Origin: Treponema sp. UBA4319
GTDB taxonomy: Bacteria; Spirochaetota; Spirochaetia; Treponematales; Treponemataceae
NCBI GenBank assembly: GCA_002393865.1
Contig: DGUD01000070.1
Location: forward strand, 10,109-52,412
Length of the DNA stretch: 42,304 nucleotides
Direction of reading: 5' to 3'
This document shows positions 7,883 through 16,677 of the stretch, piece by piece. The notes under the pieces are model-generated. The model made no database searches. It was not told where the DNA came from and saw only the letters and a program-made list of their open reading frames with translations. The position numbers and the translations under genes are program-made. The number at the start of each line of letters is the position of its first letter. Positions within the stretch are counted from its first letter, which is position 1.

Positions 7883-8437
7883 ATGGCAGACGACAACGCA
7901 GACGACTTGGGTGCAGGCGACCTTGGCGGTGACGGCGCCCCGGCAAAGAAAGGCGGCGGACTCAAGGGAGTTTTCCCGGCTTTATTGAAATGGATTCTGA
8001 TAGGTCTTGCGGCCGTTATCTTCATTATCACGGTTGTTTTTGTCGCAGTTAAGATAATGACGGGCAACGGTAAGCAGCAGACCGCTATACCCATCGGCGA
8101 GGAATATACGCAGCAGCGTGAGGACTACGACTGGTATACGTCCCTTGATCAGGTGCGTACCCAGACAAGCGATGCTATCCCGGCAAGCGTGGTCGTGCAG
8201 GTTGCTCTGGGCTATAAGAAGGAAGATAAGGCTGCCGCGACGGAGATTACGTCACGGCGCATCGAGATTATCGACTTCCTTCGCCGTTATTTCTCCACAA
8301 AGACGCAGGAAGAGCTGCGCCCTGAGAACGAGGAAGTGCTGAAGCAGCAGATTCGTGACCAGATAAACGATGATATCTTGAGCAATTCGAGAATCAGGGC
8401 TGTCATGTTTACTGCAAAAGATGTTGTTTCGCAGTAA
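7883..8437 (+). CDS. fliL: flagellar basal-body protein FliL
   Basis: A 184-residue single-pass inner-membrane protein. An acidic Asp/Gly-rich N-terminus (1-25) precedes a membrane helix (about 34-58) and a periplasmic stomatin-like domain (about 75-184) ending in VMFTAKDVVSQ, typical of FliL. FliL proteins surround the stator and support its recruitment or torque. The start is set by GGGAGGATATT directly before the ATG. The gene is inside the fla operon between motB and fliM, its usual place. Confidence 0.95.
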   Translation: MADDNADDLGAGDLGGDGAPAKKGGGLKGVFPALLKWILIGLAAVIFIITVVFVAVKIMTGNGKQQTAIPIGEEYTQQREDYDWYTSLDQVRTQTSDAIPASVVVQVALGYKKEDKAAATEITSRRIEIIDFLRRYFSTKTQEELRPENEEVLKQQIRDQINDDILSNSRIRAVMFTAKDVVSQ

Positions 8438-8460
8438 GAATTGAATAGGTGGGCTAAGAC

Positions 8461-9498
8461 ATGAATGAAGTTCTGTCACAAGATGAAATAGATCAGCTTC
8501 TCCAGGCAATAAGCACAGGCGAGGGCGAATCTGACGATTTTAAGCCGGTCAGCGACACGCGCCGTATTAAAATCTATGATTTCCGCCGCCCGGATAAATT
8601 CTCAAAGGAACAGATCCGCACTGTTTCCAATATGCATGAGACTTTTGCCCGTCTTACCACAACAAGTCTTTCTGCCCAGTTGCGGACTTTGGTGCATGTG
8701 CATGTCGCTTCCGTCGATCAGCTGACGTATGAGGAATTCATCCGCTCAATCCCGACGCCGACGACGCTTGCCGTTATCAATATGGATCCGCTCAAAGGCA
8801 ATGCGGTTCTTGAGATTGCGCCAGAGATTACATTTATAATGATAGACCGCCTTTTTGGTGGTTCCGGCGATACTGGTGGCAAGGTGAACCGTGATCTGAC
8901 TGATATCGAGCAGTCCGTCATGGAAGGCATTATCGTCCGTATCCTTGCCAATATGCGCGAGGCATGGACGCAGGTTATCGACCTTCGTCCGCGCCTGCAG
9001 CAGATAGAGACGAACCCCCAGTTCGCACAGATTGTCCCGCCGAGCGAGATGGTCATCCTTGTTACGCTTGAGATAAAAATCGGTGAGGAAGCCGGTATGA
9101 TGAATATCTGTATTCCTTACATCACGATAGAGCCGATTGTCTCCAAGCTGTCTTCTCAGTTCTGGTTCAGCTCCGTACGTCGCAGCTCCACGACCCAGTA
9201 TCTGGGCACGCTCAAGGAAAAGCTTTCCGACGTGGAGATGGAGCTTATCGCAGAAATCGGCTCGCTGAATGTTCCTATCCGTGATGTCTTGAACCTCCAT
9301 GCCGGGGATGTAATCCGTCTGGCGAACACCAAGATTACAGACCCGCTGACGCTTGCCGTCGGCAGCCGGAAGAAGTTCTTCTGTCAGCCGGGTGTGATAG
9401 GTAAGAAGCTTGCTGTGCAGGTTATTGGCAAATTGGAAGACGAAGAGAACGAAGAGTTTGAAGAGTTAACAACCGCTGAAGGAGAAGAAACCGTATGA
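8461..9498 (+). CDS. fliM: flagellar motor switch protein FliM
   Basis: A 345-residue C-ring protein. The N-terminal LSQDEIDQLL (5-14) is the CheY-P docking segment. The central CheC-like domain (about 45-240) includes the GGSGDTGG loop that contacts FliG. The C-terminal SpoA domain (about 255-330) joins FliN/FliY. AGGTGGG lies before the ATG. The acidic tail (EDEENEEFEELTTAEGEE) overlaps fliY by four bases. It sets rotation direction in response to CheY-P. The length is typical. Confidence 0.97.
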   Translation: MNEVLSQDEIDQLLQAISTGEGESDDFKPVSDTRRIKIYDFRRPDKFSKEQIRTVSNMHETFARLTTTSLSAQLRTLVHVHVASVDQLTYEEFIRSIPTPTTLAVINMDPLKGNAVLEIAPEITFIMIDRLFGGSGDTGGKVNRDLTDIEQSVMEGIIVRILANMREAWTQVIDLRPRLQQIETNPQFAQIVPPSEMVILVTLEIKIGEEAGMMNICIPYITIEPIVSKLSSQFWFSSVRRSSTTQYLGTLKEKLSDVEMELIAEIGSLNVPIRDVLNLHAGDVIRLANTKITDPLTLAVGSRKKFFCQPGVIGKKLAVQVIGKLEDEENEEFEELTTAEGEETV

Positions 9499-10616
9499 GT
9501 GAAGGATCTATATCACAGGAAGAAATTGACGCATTGCTGTCCGGGGTTGATACCGGTGGCTTAAGCGCTGACGGCTCATCAAAAGCTGCTCCCCAGGTTG
9601 GCATTGATATCCCGACTTTGACGAAGTTTGCGGGCGACCTTAAGGATAAGCTTTCTGCAAATCTCGGCACGATGACCGGCGTAGAGGTTAAGACCGATGC
9701 GCCGACGGTTGAGGAATGTGGAAGGGATCAGCTCCTTGCGAAAATCCCGGAGACCGTCATCGCGGTCATGGATGATTTTTCTGCCGGGCTGACCGGTGAT
9801 CACCTGTTCCTGCTTTCACCGGAATTCGCACAGAAGCTCGTCAGCCTTATCAATAAGGAAGAGAACGCAGCTCTTGACGACATGGCGCTTTCTGTCATCT
9901 CGGAGGTGGTCTCAAACCATTCCGGCGCAGAAATCACCGTGCTGAGCGCGGGCGGCAAGCTTCCCGGTCTTGCGACCAATCCTCCTGAGGCGCTGAACCA
10001 GCCGAAGGCTATGGTCCGCATGCCGCAGGACAAATTTGCGGTATTCTCATATCCTGTTACCATAGACGGGACTTCATATACTATGTGGGAAGCTGTGAGC
10101 AGCCTCGTAGCAGACGGTATGGCAAAAGCGCTGGGCGGAGGCGTCACTCCTCCGCAGCCCGCGCCGATGCAGCAGGCTGCTCCGGCTATGGCATCTCCTG
10201 CTATGTCCGTCCCTCCGCAGGGAATGCCGATGCAGGCTATGATGCAACCACAGATGATGGGAGTAAATATGAACGGTATGCAGCAAATGTCCACGCCGCC
10301 GAATGTGCAGGCTCTGCAGTTCCCGAATCTGCAGCCTGTTGCAGGAAGTGCGGAGCAGGGTAACATCGGTCTTATCATGGATGTCTATATGGAGATGACC
10401 GTAGAGCTCGGTCGCACCAAGAAAACCATAAAAGACATCCTTGGCATGGGCGAAGGTACCATTATCGAACTTGATAAGCTTGCCGGTGAGCCGGTAGATA
10501 TATTAGTGAACCATAAGCCTATAGCGAAAGGCGAGGTTGTCGTCATCGACGAAAACTTCGGTGTGCGCGTGACGGAAATCCTTCCGGCAATCGAGCACGT
10601 TACCAGTCAGATGTAG
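9495..10616 (+). CDS. fliY: flagellar motor switch protein FliY/FliN
   Basis: A 373-residue C-ring protein of the long FliY type. The N-terminus has SISQEEIDALL, a FliM-like CheY-docking segment. A CheC-like domain follows (about 40-210), then a Met/Gln/Pro-rich flexible linker (about 218-285) and a C-terminal SpoA/FliN domain (about 288-370). In CheC-type phosphatases the active helix reads [DS]x3Ex2N. Here Ser133 and Glu137 fit, but position 140 is Ser, with Asn one place later at 141, so CheY-P phosphatase activity is doubtful. Translation is coupled to fliM by an ATGA overlap. Treponemal annotations call this gene fliY or fliN. It completes the switch ring with FliM and FliG. Confidence 0.95.
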   Translation: MSEGSISQEEIDALLSGVDTGGLSADGSSKAAPQVGIDIPTLTKFAGDLKDKLSANLGTMTGVEVKTDAPTVEECGRDQLLAKIPETVIAVMDDFSAGLTGDHLFLLSPEFAQKLVSLINKEENAALDDMALSVISEVVSNHSGAEITVLSAGGKLPGLATNPPEALNQPKAMVRMPQDKFAVFSYPVTIDGTSYTMWEAVSSLVADGMAKALGGGVTPPQPAPMQQAAPAMASPAMSVPPQGMPMQAMMQPQMMGVNMNGMQQMSTPPNVQALQFPNLQPVAGSAEQGNIGLIMDVYMEMTVELGRTKKTIKDILGMGEGTIIELDKLAGEPVDILVNHKPIAKGEVVVIDENFGVRVTEILPAIEHVTSQM

Positions 10617-10629
10617 GCTCTGCATGAGG

Positions 10630-10675
10630 AACCTATGGGGCGCTTCCTGTCCCATGGGTTCTGTTGCGTTTTATT
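10630..10675 (+). terminator. attenuator-like hairpin between fliY and fliO
   Basis: AACCTATGGG (10630-10639) pairs with CCCATGGGTT (10651-10660), ten pairs with one G-T, around an 11-base loop. A T-rich tract (10661-10679) follows. It looks like a partial rho-independent terminator inside the operon, between the C-ring and export-gate genes. It also argues against using the in-frame ATG at 10635 as the fliO start, because that codon is buried in the stem. Confidence 0.5.
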
Positions 10676-10709
10676 TTCTGCTGCAGGGGATAGCGGGGAA
10701 AATAGAATT

Positions 10710-11402
10710 ATGGGTGGGGGGAACAGTACGATTAACTCAAAAAAGACAATGACGGCGCTTTGTGCCGCTTTTGCAATTCTTATGTCTCAGACTGTGTATG
10801 CCCAGGATGCGGGGGAGGGAGAAGCTTCTTCTGCACAGCCGCAGGCTTCTGAGGAATCTCTTTTGACAGACAACGATGATGCCACGCCGTTTGGCCTTTC
10901 TTGGGAAGAGGAAAGCCCTGCCGCCACAAGCAGCACTTCTACGCTATGGCTCTTTGTGCGGATGTTCCTGATGCTGGCCATTGTGCTTGGCATAATCTGG
11001 CTTGTATTCCGCCTGCTCAAATCCGGTATGATGCCGGGGCAGGAGACCGACACCTTCCTCCGGAAGGTCGCCTCGCTCCCGCTGAGCCCCGGAAAAGCCG
11101 TGCATGTGGTGACGCTGGTTGACAAGGCCTATGTCATAGGCGTCGCGGAGAATTCCGTGAACCTCATTGCGGAGGTGGACGACAAAGAGCTTGTGGAGGC
11201 ACTGAACCTGCATGCCGAGCGTCAGGGCAGCGTTCCCCGGCCAAAGAATTTCTCCGAGGTGCTTGATTTGTTCACCGCGCAGCATTCCCGGCAGAAGCAG
11301 GGGATGCCGCCACAGAATACGGGCAGCGTGTTTGACAGCGGCGACACCTCGCGGATTCTGGATTCCATAAAAAAACAGGCTGACCGTCTGGACGGGGAGT
11401 GA
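10710..11402 (+). CDS. fliO: flagellar biosynthetic protein FliO/FliZ
   Basis: About 230 residues. A signal-peptide-like N-terminus (basic SKK, hydrophobic stretch, TVYA-Q cleavage) is followed by an acidic low-complexity periplasmic segment, one membrane helix (about 76-102), and a cytoplasmic domain with the FliO hallmark pattern VASLPLSPGKAVHVV. FliO helps assemble the FliP5 core of the export gate. Start choice: an in-frame ATG at 10635 has a good GAGGAA in front but lies in a terminator-like stem, and would place 25 extra residues before the signal peptide. The ATG at 10710 (GCGGGGA about ten bases before) gives a normal signal sequence. I prefer 10710 but cannot exclude 10635. It sits directly upstream of fliP, as usual. 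Confidence 0.85.
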   Translation: MGGGNSTINSKKTMTALCAAFAILMSQTVYAQDAGEGEASSAQPQASEESLLTDNDDATPFGLSWEEESPAATSSTSTLWLFVRMFLMLAIVLGIIWLVFRLLKSGMMPGQETDTFLRKVASLPLSPGKAVHVVTLVDKAYVIGVAENSVNLIAEVDDKELVEALNLHAERQGSVPRPKNFSEVLDLFTAQHSRQKQGMPPQNTGSVFDSGDTSRILDSIKKQADRLDGE

Positions 11403-11405
11403 GCT

Positions 11406-12236
11406 ATGAGAAGACGTTTTTCCAAGCTGTTTTTTACCGCCGTGGTGGCGGCTGTGCTCTGTGTGTTCCCGGCTGCCTCGCAGGCGAGTTTTCCGGCCGG
11501 CTCCTCGCAGGGACGGACGGATATGTCCGAGACGGTAAGCGGCATCGATTTTCCGAATATCACGTTCAGTGCTACCTCACCGCAGGATGGCAAGCAGGTT
11601 GCGTTCAGCGTGGAGCTCCTGCTGCTGCTCTCGCTGCTGACGCTGGCGCCCAGTCTTATCCTGCTGCTTACGTGCTACCTGCGTTTTTCTATTGTGCTCG
11701 ATTTTATCAAGCGCGCACTGTCGCTGCAGCAGGTGCCGCCCACGGCGGTGCTCAACGGTATCGCCCTCTTCATGACCTTGTTCTGTATGTGGCCCACATT
11801 CACGAAAATCTACGACGATTCGTTCAAACCGCTGTACAACAACGAGCTGACTTTGACGGAGGCCTATGATCGCGCGGAGGCGCCGCTGCGTACATTCATG
11901 TACCGGCAGATGGACTCGAGGGACAGCGAGGCCTACATCGCCCGCTTTATGAGCATGGCCAAGCTGCCGAGACCGAACAACCACGGCGATGTCCCCACGT
12001 ACGTGCTTGTGCCCGCGTACATACTGCACGAGCTGACGGTCGCGTTCAAGATAGGTGTGCTGCTGTATATTCCCTTTATCGTCATCGATATGGTGGTCGC
12101 CAGCATCCTCATGAGCATGGGCATGATGATGCTTCCGCCGGTACAGATTTCCATGCCGTTCAAGCTGATGCTTTTTGTTCTTGTGGACGGCTGGGGGCTG
12201 CTGACTTCCCAGCTCTTCAACAGCGTCATCCACTAG
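11406..12236 (+). CDS. fliP: flagellar export gate protein FliP
   Basis: A 276-residue integral membrane protein of the type III export gate. A cleavable signal peptide (about 1-28, ending in ASQA-S) and a short periplasmic stretch precede the first helix with SLLTLAPSLILLLTCYLRFSI. A periplasmic loop follows, then two C-terminal helices with PFIVIDMVVASILMSMGM and the final FKLMLFVLVDGW motif. All are FliP signatures. GGGGAG precedes the ATG, three bases after the fliO stop. FliP5-FliQ4-FliR1 form the export channel. Length is normal. Confidence 0.97.
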   Translation: MRRRFSKLFFTAVVAAVLCVFPAASQASFPAGSSQGRTDMSETVSGIDFPNITFSATSPQDGKQVAFSVELLLLLSLLTLAPSLILLLTCYLRFSIVLDFIKRALSLQQVPPTAVLNGIALFMTLFCMWPTFTKIYDDSFKPLYNNELTLTEAYDRAEAPLRTFMYRQMDSRDSEAYIARFMSMAKLPRPNNHGDVPTYVLVPAYILHELTVAFKIGVLLYIPFIVIDMVVASILMSMGMMMLPPVQISMPFKLMLFVLVDGWGLLTSQLFNSVIH

Positions 12237-12252
12237 AGGAGGTGCGTAGCGT

Positions 12253-12525
12253 ATGATGACCATAAACGAAATCGTGCAGCTGATGCAGGGCGGAATCCTG
12301 CAGGTGCTTAAGCTTTGCGCTCCCGTTCTGGGCGGCGCGCTCATTATAGGTCTTGTCGTGGCCATCTTTCAGGCTACCACGTCTATCCAGGAGTCCACGC
12401 TGACCTTTTTGCCCAAGCTGCTGGCCATCCTTCTGGTGCTCGCGCTGCTTGGCGGCTGGATGTTCACGACCATGCGGCAGTACACCATCGATTTGTACCA
12501 GCTGATTCCGTCCTTGGCAAGGTAG
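12253..12525 (+). CDS. fliQ: flagellar export gate protein FliQ
   Basis: A 90-residue protein with two membrane helices, at about 17-40 and 52-74. The conserved VLGGALIIGLVVAIFQATTSIQE-type segment fills the first helix and following loop, and matches FliQ over its full length. AGGAGG lies nine to ten bases before the ATG. A second ATG directly follows, and either could serve. It packs around the FliP/FliR core of the export gate. The gene lies between fliP and fliR, as in all fla operons of this type. Confidence 0.96.
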   Translation: MMTINEIVQLMQGGILQVLKLCAPVLGGALIIGLVVAIFQATTSIQESTLTFLPKLLAILLVLALLGGWMFTTMRQYTIDLYQLIPSLAR

Positions 12526-12533
12526 GTCTCCTC

Positions 12534-13355
12534 ATGCTGGAAGAGATAGTACGGAACGCGCCGGTCTTTCTTCTTGTCGCCGCGCGGAGCTTCGCCTGCA
12601 TTATGTCGCTGCCCCTCTTTTCCTCGCGGACTGTGCCGCGCAAGGCAAAGGTTGCGCTTGCGGGCTACATCGCGTATTTTGCGTTTCCGCAGCTGTCTCT
12701 GGAGAGCGGCACCTATGCCGCATACGCCTCGTTCATATCGGAATCCGGCGGTTTTTCCGCCGACTATATATTCTTGCTTATCGGCGAGGCGCTCATCGGC
12801 CTTGTCATCGGCTTTTCCGTGACGCTCATCTTTGCCGCTTTCAGCACCGCCGGCCAGTTCTTTGCCTTCCAGATGGGCTTTTCCGCGAGCGAGGTCTATG
12901 ATTCCATGAGCGAGGTCGAGAACCCGCTTATGGGCGAGTACCTGAACTTTATCGCCATGCTCATGTTCCTGCGGGCGGGCGGCTTTCTGGAGCTGTTCAC
13001 TGACGGGCTGCTCGCAAGCTACCGCTCGCTCAATGTTTTTTCTATTATAGGACACCGCGACGAGCTTCTCTCCTTCATGCTCTCCGGGCTGACCAAGCTG
13101 TTCCAGAACGCGCTTGTCATAGCGCTCCCTCTGATGGGCACGCTTTTTCTCATAAATGTCTGCATGGGTATCCTCGCAAAGGCCGCGCCGCAGATGAACC
13201 TGCTCGCGGAAGGCTTTCCGATTCTTATCCTGACAAGCTTTATGCTGCTGTTCCTGCTGCTGCCCCAGCTTTGCGAGCTCTTTTTGGGCAGCTTCAGGAC
13301 GGGTTTCCTTGGCCTGCAGCAGCTTTTCGTCAGGCTGGGAGGGCGCATCCAGTGA
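12534..13355 (+). CDS. fliR: flagellar export gate protein FliR
   Basis: A 273-residue protein with about six membrane helices. Diagnostic stretches include RTVPRKAKVALAGYIAY near the N-terminus, GEALIGLVIGFSVTLIFAA in the middle, and PQMNLLAEGFPI near the C-terminus. The open frame extends 73 codons further upstream, but that part overlaps fliQ in another frame. The ATG at 12534, eight bases after the fliQ stop with AAGGTAGG upstream, is the right start. FliR caps the FliP ring. It overlaps flhB by three bases (GTGA). Confidence 0.95.
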   Translation: MLEEIVRNAPVFLLVAARSFACIMSLPLFSSRTVPRKAKVALAGYIAYFAFPQLSLESGTYAAYASFISESGGFSADYIFLLIGEALIGLVIGFSVTLIFAAFSTAGQFFAFQMGFSASEVYDSMSEVENPLMGEYLNFIAMLMFLRAGGFLELFTDGLLASYRSLNVFSIIGHRDELLSFMLSGLTKLFQNALVIALPLMGTLFLINVCMGILAKAAPQMNLLAEGFPILILTSFMLLFLLLPQLCELFLGSFRTGFLGLQQLFVRLGGRIQ

Positions 13356-14455
13356 GTACGATAGACCTGCAGTGGTTCTCTGCCGAAGAAGAAGGCAAGA
13401 CCGAGGAACCGTCAGAATATAAGCTCCGCAAAGCCCGTAACGAAGAAGGCCGCGTTCCGAAAAGCCAGGAGCTGAACAGCAATATCATCTTCTTCTTCCT
13501 GACGCTCATGCTCATCTTCCTTGCGCCGTGGATGGAGCGGAAGCTTGAGGAGGTGCTGGTTTATTTCTTTACGAACGTGACTGAGCCTCGCGTGGACAAC
13601 GGCAAGTTTTCGCTCGCCGCGCTGCGCTACTTCCTGATGCTTGTGCTGCCGTTCAGCATTGTCGGCGCAATCGTCGGCGTCGTGGGCAACCTTGTCCAGA
13701 ACAACGGTTTTATCTTTACGACAAAGCTGATTATACCCAAGTTTGACCATATCGTGCCCCATTTCGGCAAATACTTCAAGCGTACGCTCTTTTCATTCGA
13801 AGGGGCGTTCAATGTGGTCAAATCGCTCCTGAAGGTAGTGGTGCTGGCCTTTATCGGCTATACGCTCATCCGCTCGAATATCGGAACCCTGCTCGCGATG
13901 CTCGATACCGGCGGCCCCAGGCTTGCGATGCGGCAGATTGGCTCCATGTCGGGCAGAATCCTGTTGACGGCATCTCTGTTCCTTGTCGTGGTGGGCATAG
14001 CGGACTATTTTGTGCAGCGCCGCCAGTTCAAGGAAAACATGAAGATGACGAAGCAGGAGGTTAAAGAGGAGTTTAAGGAACTTGAGGGCGACCCCGATGT
14101 CAAGAACCGCCTTGAGACGGCGCAGCGGGAGATGCTCCAGCAGAATATGCCCAAGGCGGTGCGCGAGGCCGATGTCGTCATCACGAACCCGACTCATTTC
14201 GCGGTCGCGCTGCAGTGGAAGCAGGAGCACAACGATGCCCCTCAGGTGACGGCAAAGGGCGAGGACATGACTGCCCAGAACATGAAGCGTATCGCGCGGG
14301 AGGCTGACGTTCCTATTGTGGAGAACCGTCCGCTTGCCCGTGGTCTCTATACAGACACGCAAGTTGGTGATATAATACCTACGGCGTATATCCGTGCGAT
14401 TGCGACGGTTTATGCCCAGATAGGATATATGGAAAAAAAGAAAAAAAAGGTGTAG
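13352..14455 (+). CDS. flhB: flagellar export switch protein FlhB
   Basis: A 367-residue export-gate protein. The start is GTG at 13352, overlapping the fliR stop, with GGGAGGG ahead. The N-terminus has the typical KTEEPSEYKLRKAR-x-EGRVPKS segment. Four membrane helices (between about 44 and 220) precede a cytoplasmic domain with the auto-cleavage motif NPTH at 279-282. FlhB cleaves itself there and switches export from rod/hook to filament substrates. The C-terminus ends in a Lys run. The upstream extension of the frame overlaps fliR and is not coding. Confidence 0.96.
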   Translation: MSTIDLQWFSAEEEGKTEEPSEYKLRKARNEEGRVPKSQELNSNIIFFFLTLMLIFLAPWMERKLEEVLVYFFTNVTEPRVDNGKFSLAALRYFLMLVLPFSIVGAIVGVVGNLVQNNGFIFTTKLIIPKFDHIVPHFGKYFKRTLFSFEGAFNVVKSLLKVVVLAFIGYTLIRSNIGTLLAMLDTGGPRLAMRQIGSMSGRILLTASLFLVVVGIADYFVQRRQFKENMKMTKQEVKEEFKELEGDPDVKNRLETAQREMLQQNMPKAVREADVVITNPTHFAVALQWKQEHNDAPQVTAKGEDMTAQNMKRIAREADVPIVENRPLARGLYTDTQVGDIIPTAYIRAIATVYAQIGYMEKKKKKV

Positions 14456-14457
14456 AA

Positions 14458-14506
14458 TAGAGAAAGTCGGTTTCAGAGCGCAGTCACGTTTGAAACCGCC
14501 TCTCTA
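14458..14506 (+). promoter_or_regulatory. intercistronic hairpin before flhA
   Basis: GGTTTCA (14469-14475) pairs perfectly with TGAAACC (14491-14497), and outer arms TAGAGA (14458-14463) and TCTCTA (14501-14506) also pair, giving a long stem with a small internal loop. No T run follows, so it is not a simple terminator. It lies about 24 bases before the flhA start and could protect, process or control translation of the mRNA. This is the largest gap (74 bp) between flhB and flhA. Confidence 0.5.
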
Positions 14507-14529
14507 TATTCTCTACGGGTGGGGAAACA

Positions 14530-16677
14530 ATGCCAGAAAGGCGGAACAATTTTTTTAACGACGTACTCAATGCTGTCCAGCAGAATGCCATTGCGGTCGC
14601 AGTGGTCATTACTGTCCTTATGATGTTCATACCAATCCCTAAGGGCTTGATAGATGTCTCTATGGTACTGAACCTTGCCATCTCGCTGACGGTGCTGCTG
14701 ACCGTCATCTATACGAAGCGGGCGGCGGAATTCACCTCTTTTCCCCGGCTTATCCTGCTGGTGACGCTTTTCGGGCTTGCCATAAACATCACTTCCACGC
14801 GCCTTATCCTGACGCACCCGGTGACCGGCAGCGGCGCCCGCGTGAACATGAGCAGCCAGAGCGAGATGGTGCAGGCCTTCGCGAATATCGCGACCGGCAA
14901 CAGCGTCGTAGTCGGCTTTATCATATTCATCATCCTTATCGTCGTCCAGGTCGTCGTGGTTACCAAAGGCGCTACCCGCGTCTCCGAGGTCACGGCGCGC
15001 TTTACCTTGGACAGCATGAACAACAAGATGTTCGATGTGCAGAACGAGCTGAATTCCGGCGCGATTACCGAGGAGCAGGCCGCGCAGAAGAAGGCTCGCA
15101 TCAGGCAGGAGGTGGACTTCTATTCTGCGATGGACGGCGCATCCAAATTTGTGAGCGGCAATGTCAAGGCGGGTATCTTCATCACCGCCCTCAACCTGAT
15201 TGCGGGCATGATAACGGGCATGATGATGGGCGGCATGGATTTTGCCAGCGCCCTCAACAGCTATGCCAAGCTCACGATTGGCGACGGCCTGATGTCGCAG
15301 CTGCCGTCGCTCATGCTTTCCTTTGCCACCGGCATCCTCGTTACCGGAGGCAGCACCGACGAGGTTATCGGCGAGCAGCTCAAGCACAATTTCTCCGTCA
15401 GCGGGACTATATATGTCATCGTGGGCGTTGCCCTCGTCGCGATGGGGCTTGCCTTCCACAACGGCTCCGCCGTCGTGCTGCTGCCCGTGGGGGCGCTCTT
15501 TATCTATGTGGGAATCCGTATGTCCGGCATGGAGAAAAAGCAGGAGCTCAAAAAGCAGGCGGAAGCTGCCGCCGCCCCTGCAAAGACCCGGCAGCCGGGT
15601 GCCGGCCCGGACGAAGTTGCCGCCGCCGTCGCCACACTGCCGCCGCTTTCGCTGGATTTGGGCTATACGCTTGTTCCGCTGGTGGACCGCGAGAAAGGCG
15701 CGGAGCTGCTGGAGCGCGTCACCCGAATCAGACGCGAGGAGGCGCTCGACCTTGGCCTTGTCGTTCCGCCCATCCGCATCCGCGACAGCATGTCGGTTGA
15801 CCCTGACGAATATGTCTTTAAAATCCGCGGCATAGAAGTGGGGCGCGCCAAGCTCAAGCTCGGTTACTACATGTGCCTGAACACCGGCAACGTGCCCAAG
15901 GGGCGTGAGCTTGCCGGGGAACGGACTAGGGATCCCGCCTTCGGCATGGAGGCTATCTGGATACCGGAGGAAAAGCGCGTGGAGGCGGAGAAGGCCGGCT
16001 ATGCGGTTATCGATCCGCCCACCATTATCGCCACGCACCTGACGGAAATCATCAAGCGGCATGCCGCTGAAATCCTTACGCGGCAGGAAGTCAGCTCCCT
16101 TGTCAACAAAATCAAGGAGACGAACCCCGTCGTCGTGGATGAAGTGCTCTCCGGCGAGCATAAGTTCAGTTACGGCGAGATTGAGGCTGTGCTCAAGAAC
16201 CTGCTTGCTGAGCAGGTGAGCATCCGCAACATGGTCAGCATCCTTGAGACGCTCGCCAATTTTGCCCCGCTTACAAAGGATCCCTACCTGCTTACCGAGA
16301 AAGTCCGTCAGGCGCTCGGCGCGCAGATTTGCCTGCAGTATGCGGACGACGACAAAATCCTGCATGTGCTGCGCTTGTCGCAGTCGCTCTCGGAGAAAAT
16401 GCTGGAGCATAAGGCGGAGCAGCCGGGACAGAAGCCCTTTGTCGCCTTTGACCCGGTTGACGGCAGAAAGTACATCGAGCAGATGAGCGCGGCCATTGCG
16501 GCCGTCCGCGACAGAAATTACCTGCCTATCGTTCTCTGTGCGGACGAGGTCCGCCAGCTGGTAAAGTCATCTACCGAGCGCGAGCTGCCCGGTCTGGTCG
16601 TCATTTCAATCGGCGAGGTCATGGCTGCCGGGCCTGAAATCAAGATTGAGACCTTAGGAGATATCGATGTACAGTGA
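14530..16677 (+). CDS. flhA: flagellar export apparatus protein FlhA
   Basis: A 715-residue export-gate protein. The N-terminal half holds about eight membrane helices and the FHIPEP signature region around ATRVSEVTARFTLDSMNNKM. The C-terminal cytoplasmic half (about 365-715) forms the nonameric ring that docks chaperone-substrate complexes. A Glu/Lys/Ala/Pro-rich linker (about 335-365) joins them. GGGTGGGG precedes the ATG. FlhA couples ion flow to protein export. Length is close to the family norm of about 690-710. Its end overlaps flhF by 11 bases. Confidence 0.97.
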   Translation: MPERRNNFFNDVLNAVQQNAIAVAVVITVLMMFIPIPKGLIDVSMVLNLAISLTVLLTVIYTKRAAEFTSFPRLILLVTLFGLAINITSTRLILTHPVTGSGARVNMSSQSEMVQAFANIATGNSVVVGFIIFIILIVVQVVVVTKGATRVSEVTARFTLDSMNNKMFDVQNELNSGAITEEQAAQKKARIRQEVDFYSAMDGASKFVSGNVKAGIFITALNLIAGMITGMMMGGMDFASALNSYAKLTIGDGLMSQLPSLMLSFATGILVTGGSTDEVIGEQLKHNFSVSGTIYVIVGVALVAMGLAFHNGSAVVLLPVGALFIYVGIRMSGMEKKQELKKQAEAAAAPAKTRQPGAGPDEVAAAVATLPPLSLDLGYTLVPLVDREKGAELLERVTRIRREEALDLGLVVPPIRIRDSMSVDPDEYVFKIRGIEVGRAKLKLGYYMCLNTGNVPKGRELAGERTRDPAFGMEAIWIPEEKRVEAEKAGYAVIDPPTIIATHLTEIIKRHAAEILTRQEVSSLVNKIKETNPVVVDEVLSGEHKFSYGEIEAVLKNLLAEQVSIRNMVSILETLANFAPLTKDPYLLTEKVRQALGAQICLQYADDDKILHVLRLSQSLSEKMLEHKAEQPGQKPFVAFDPVDGRKYIEQMSAAIAAVRDRNYLPIVLCADEVRQLVKSSTERELPGLVVISIGEVMAAGPEIKIETLGDIDVQ

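Noticed and set aside
12315..12533. Upstream extension of the fliR frame
   Set aside because: It overlaps fliQ in another frame. The ATG at 12534 with its own ribosome site gives the normal FliR length.
14473..16410. A 645-codon open frame antisense to flhA
   Set aside because: Low-complexity His/Arg/Asp-rich product with no family resemblance. It is a shadow of high-GC codon use in flhA.
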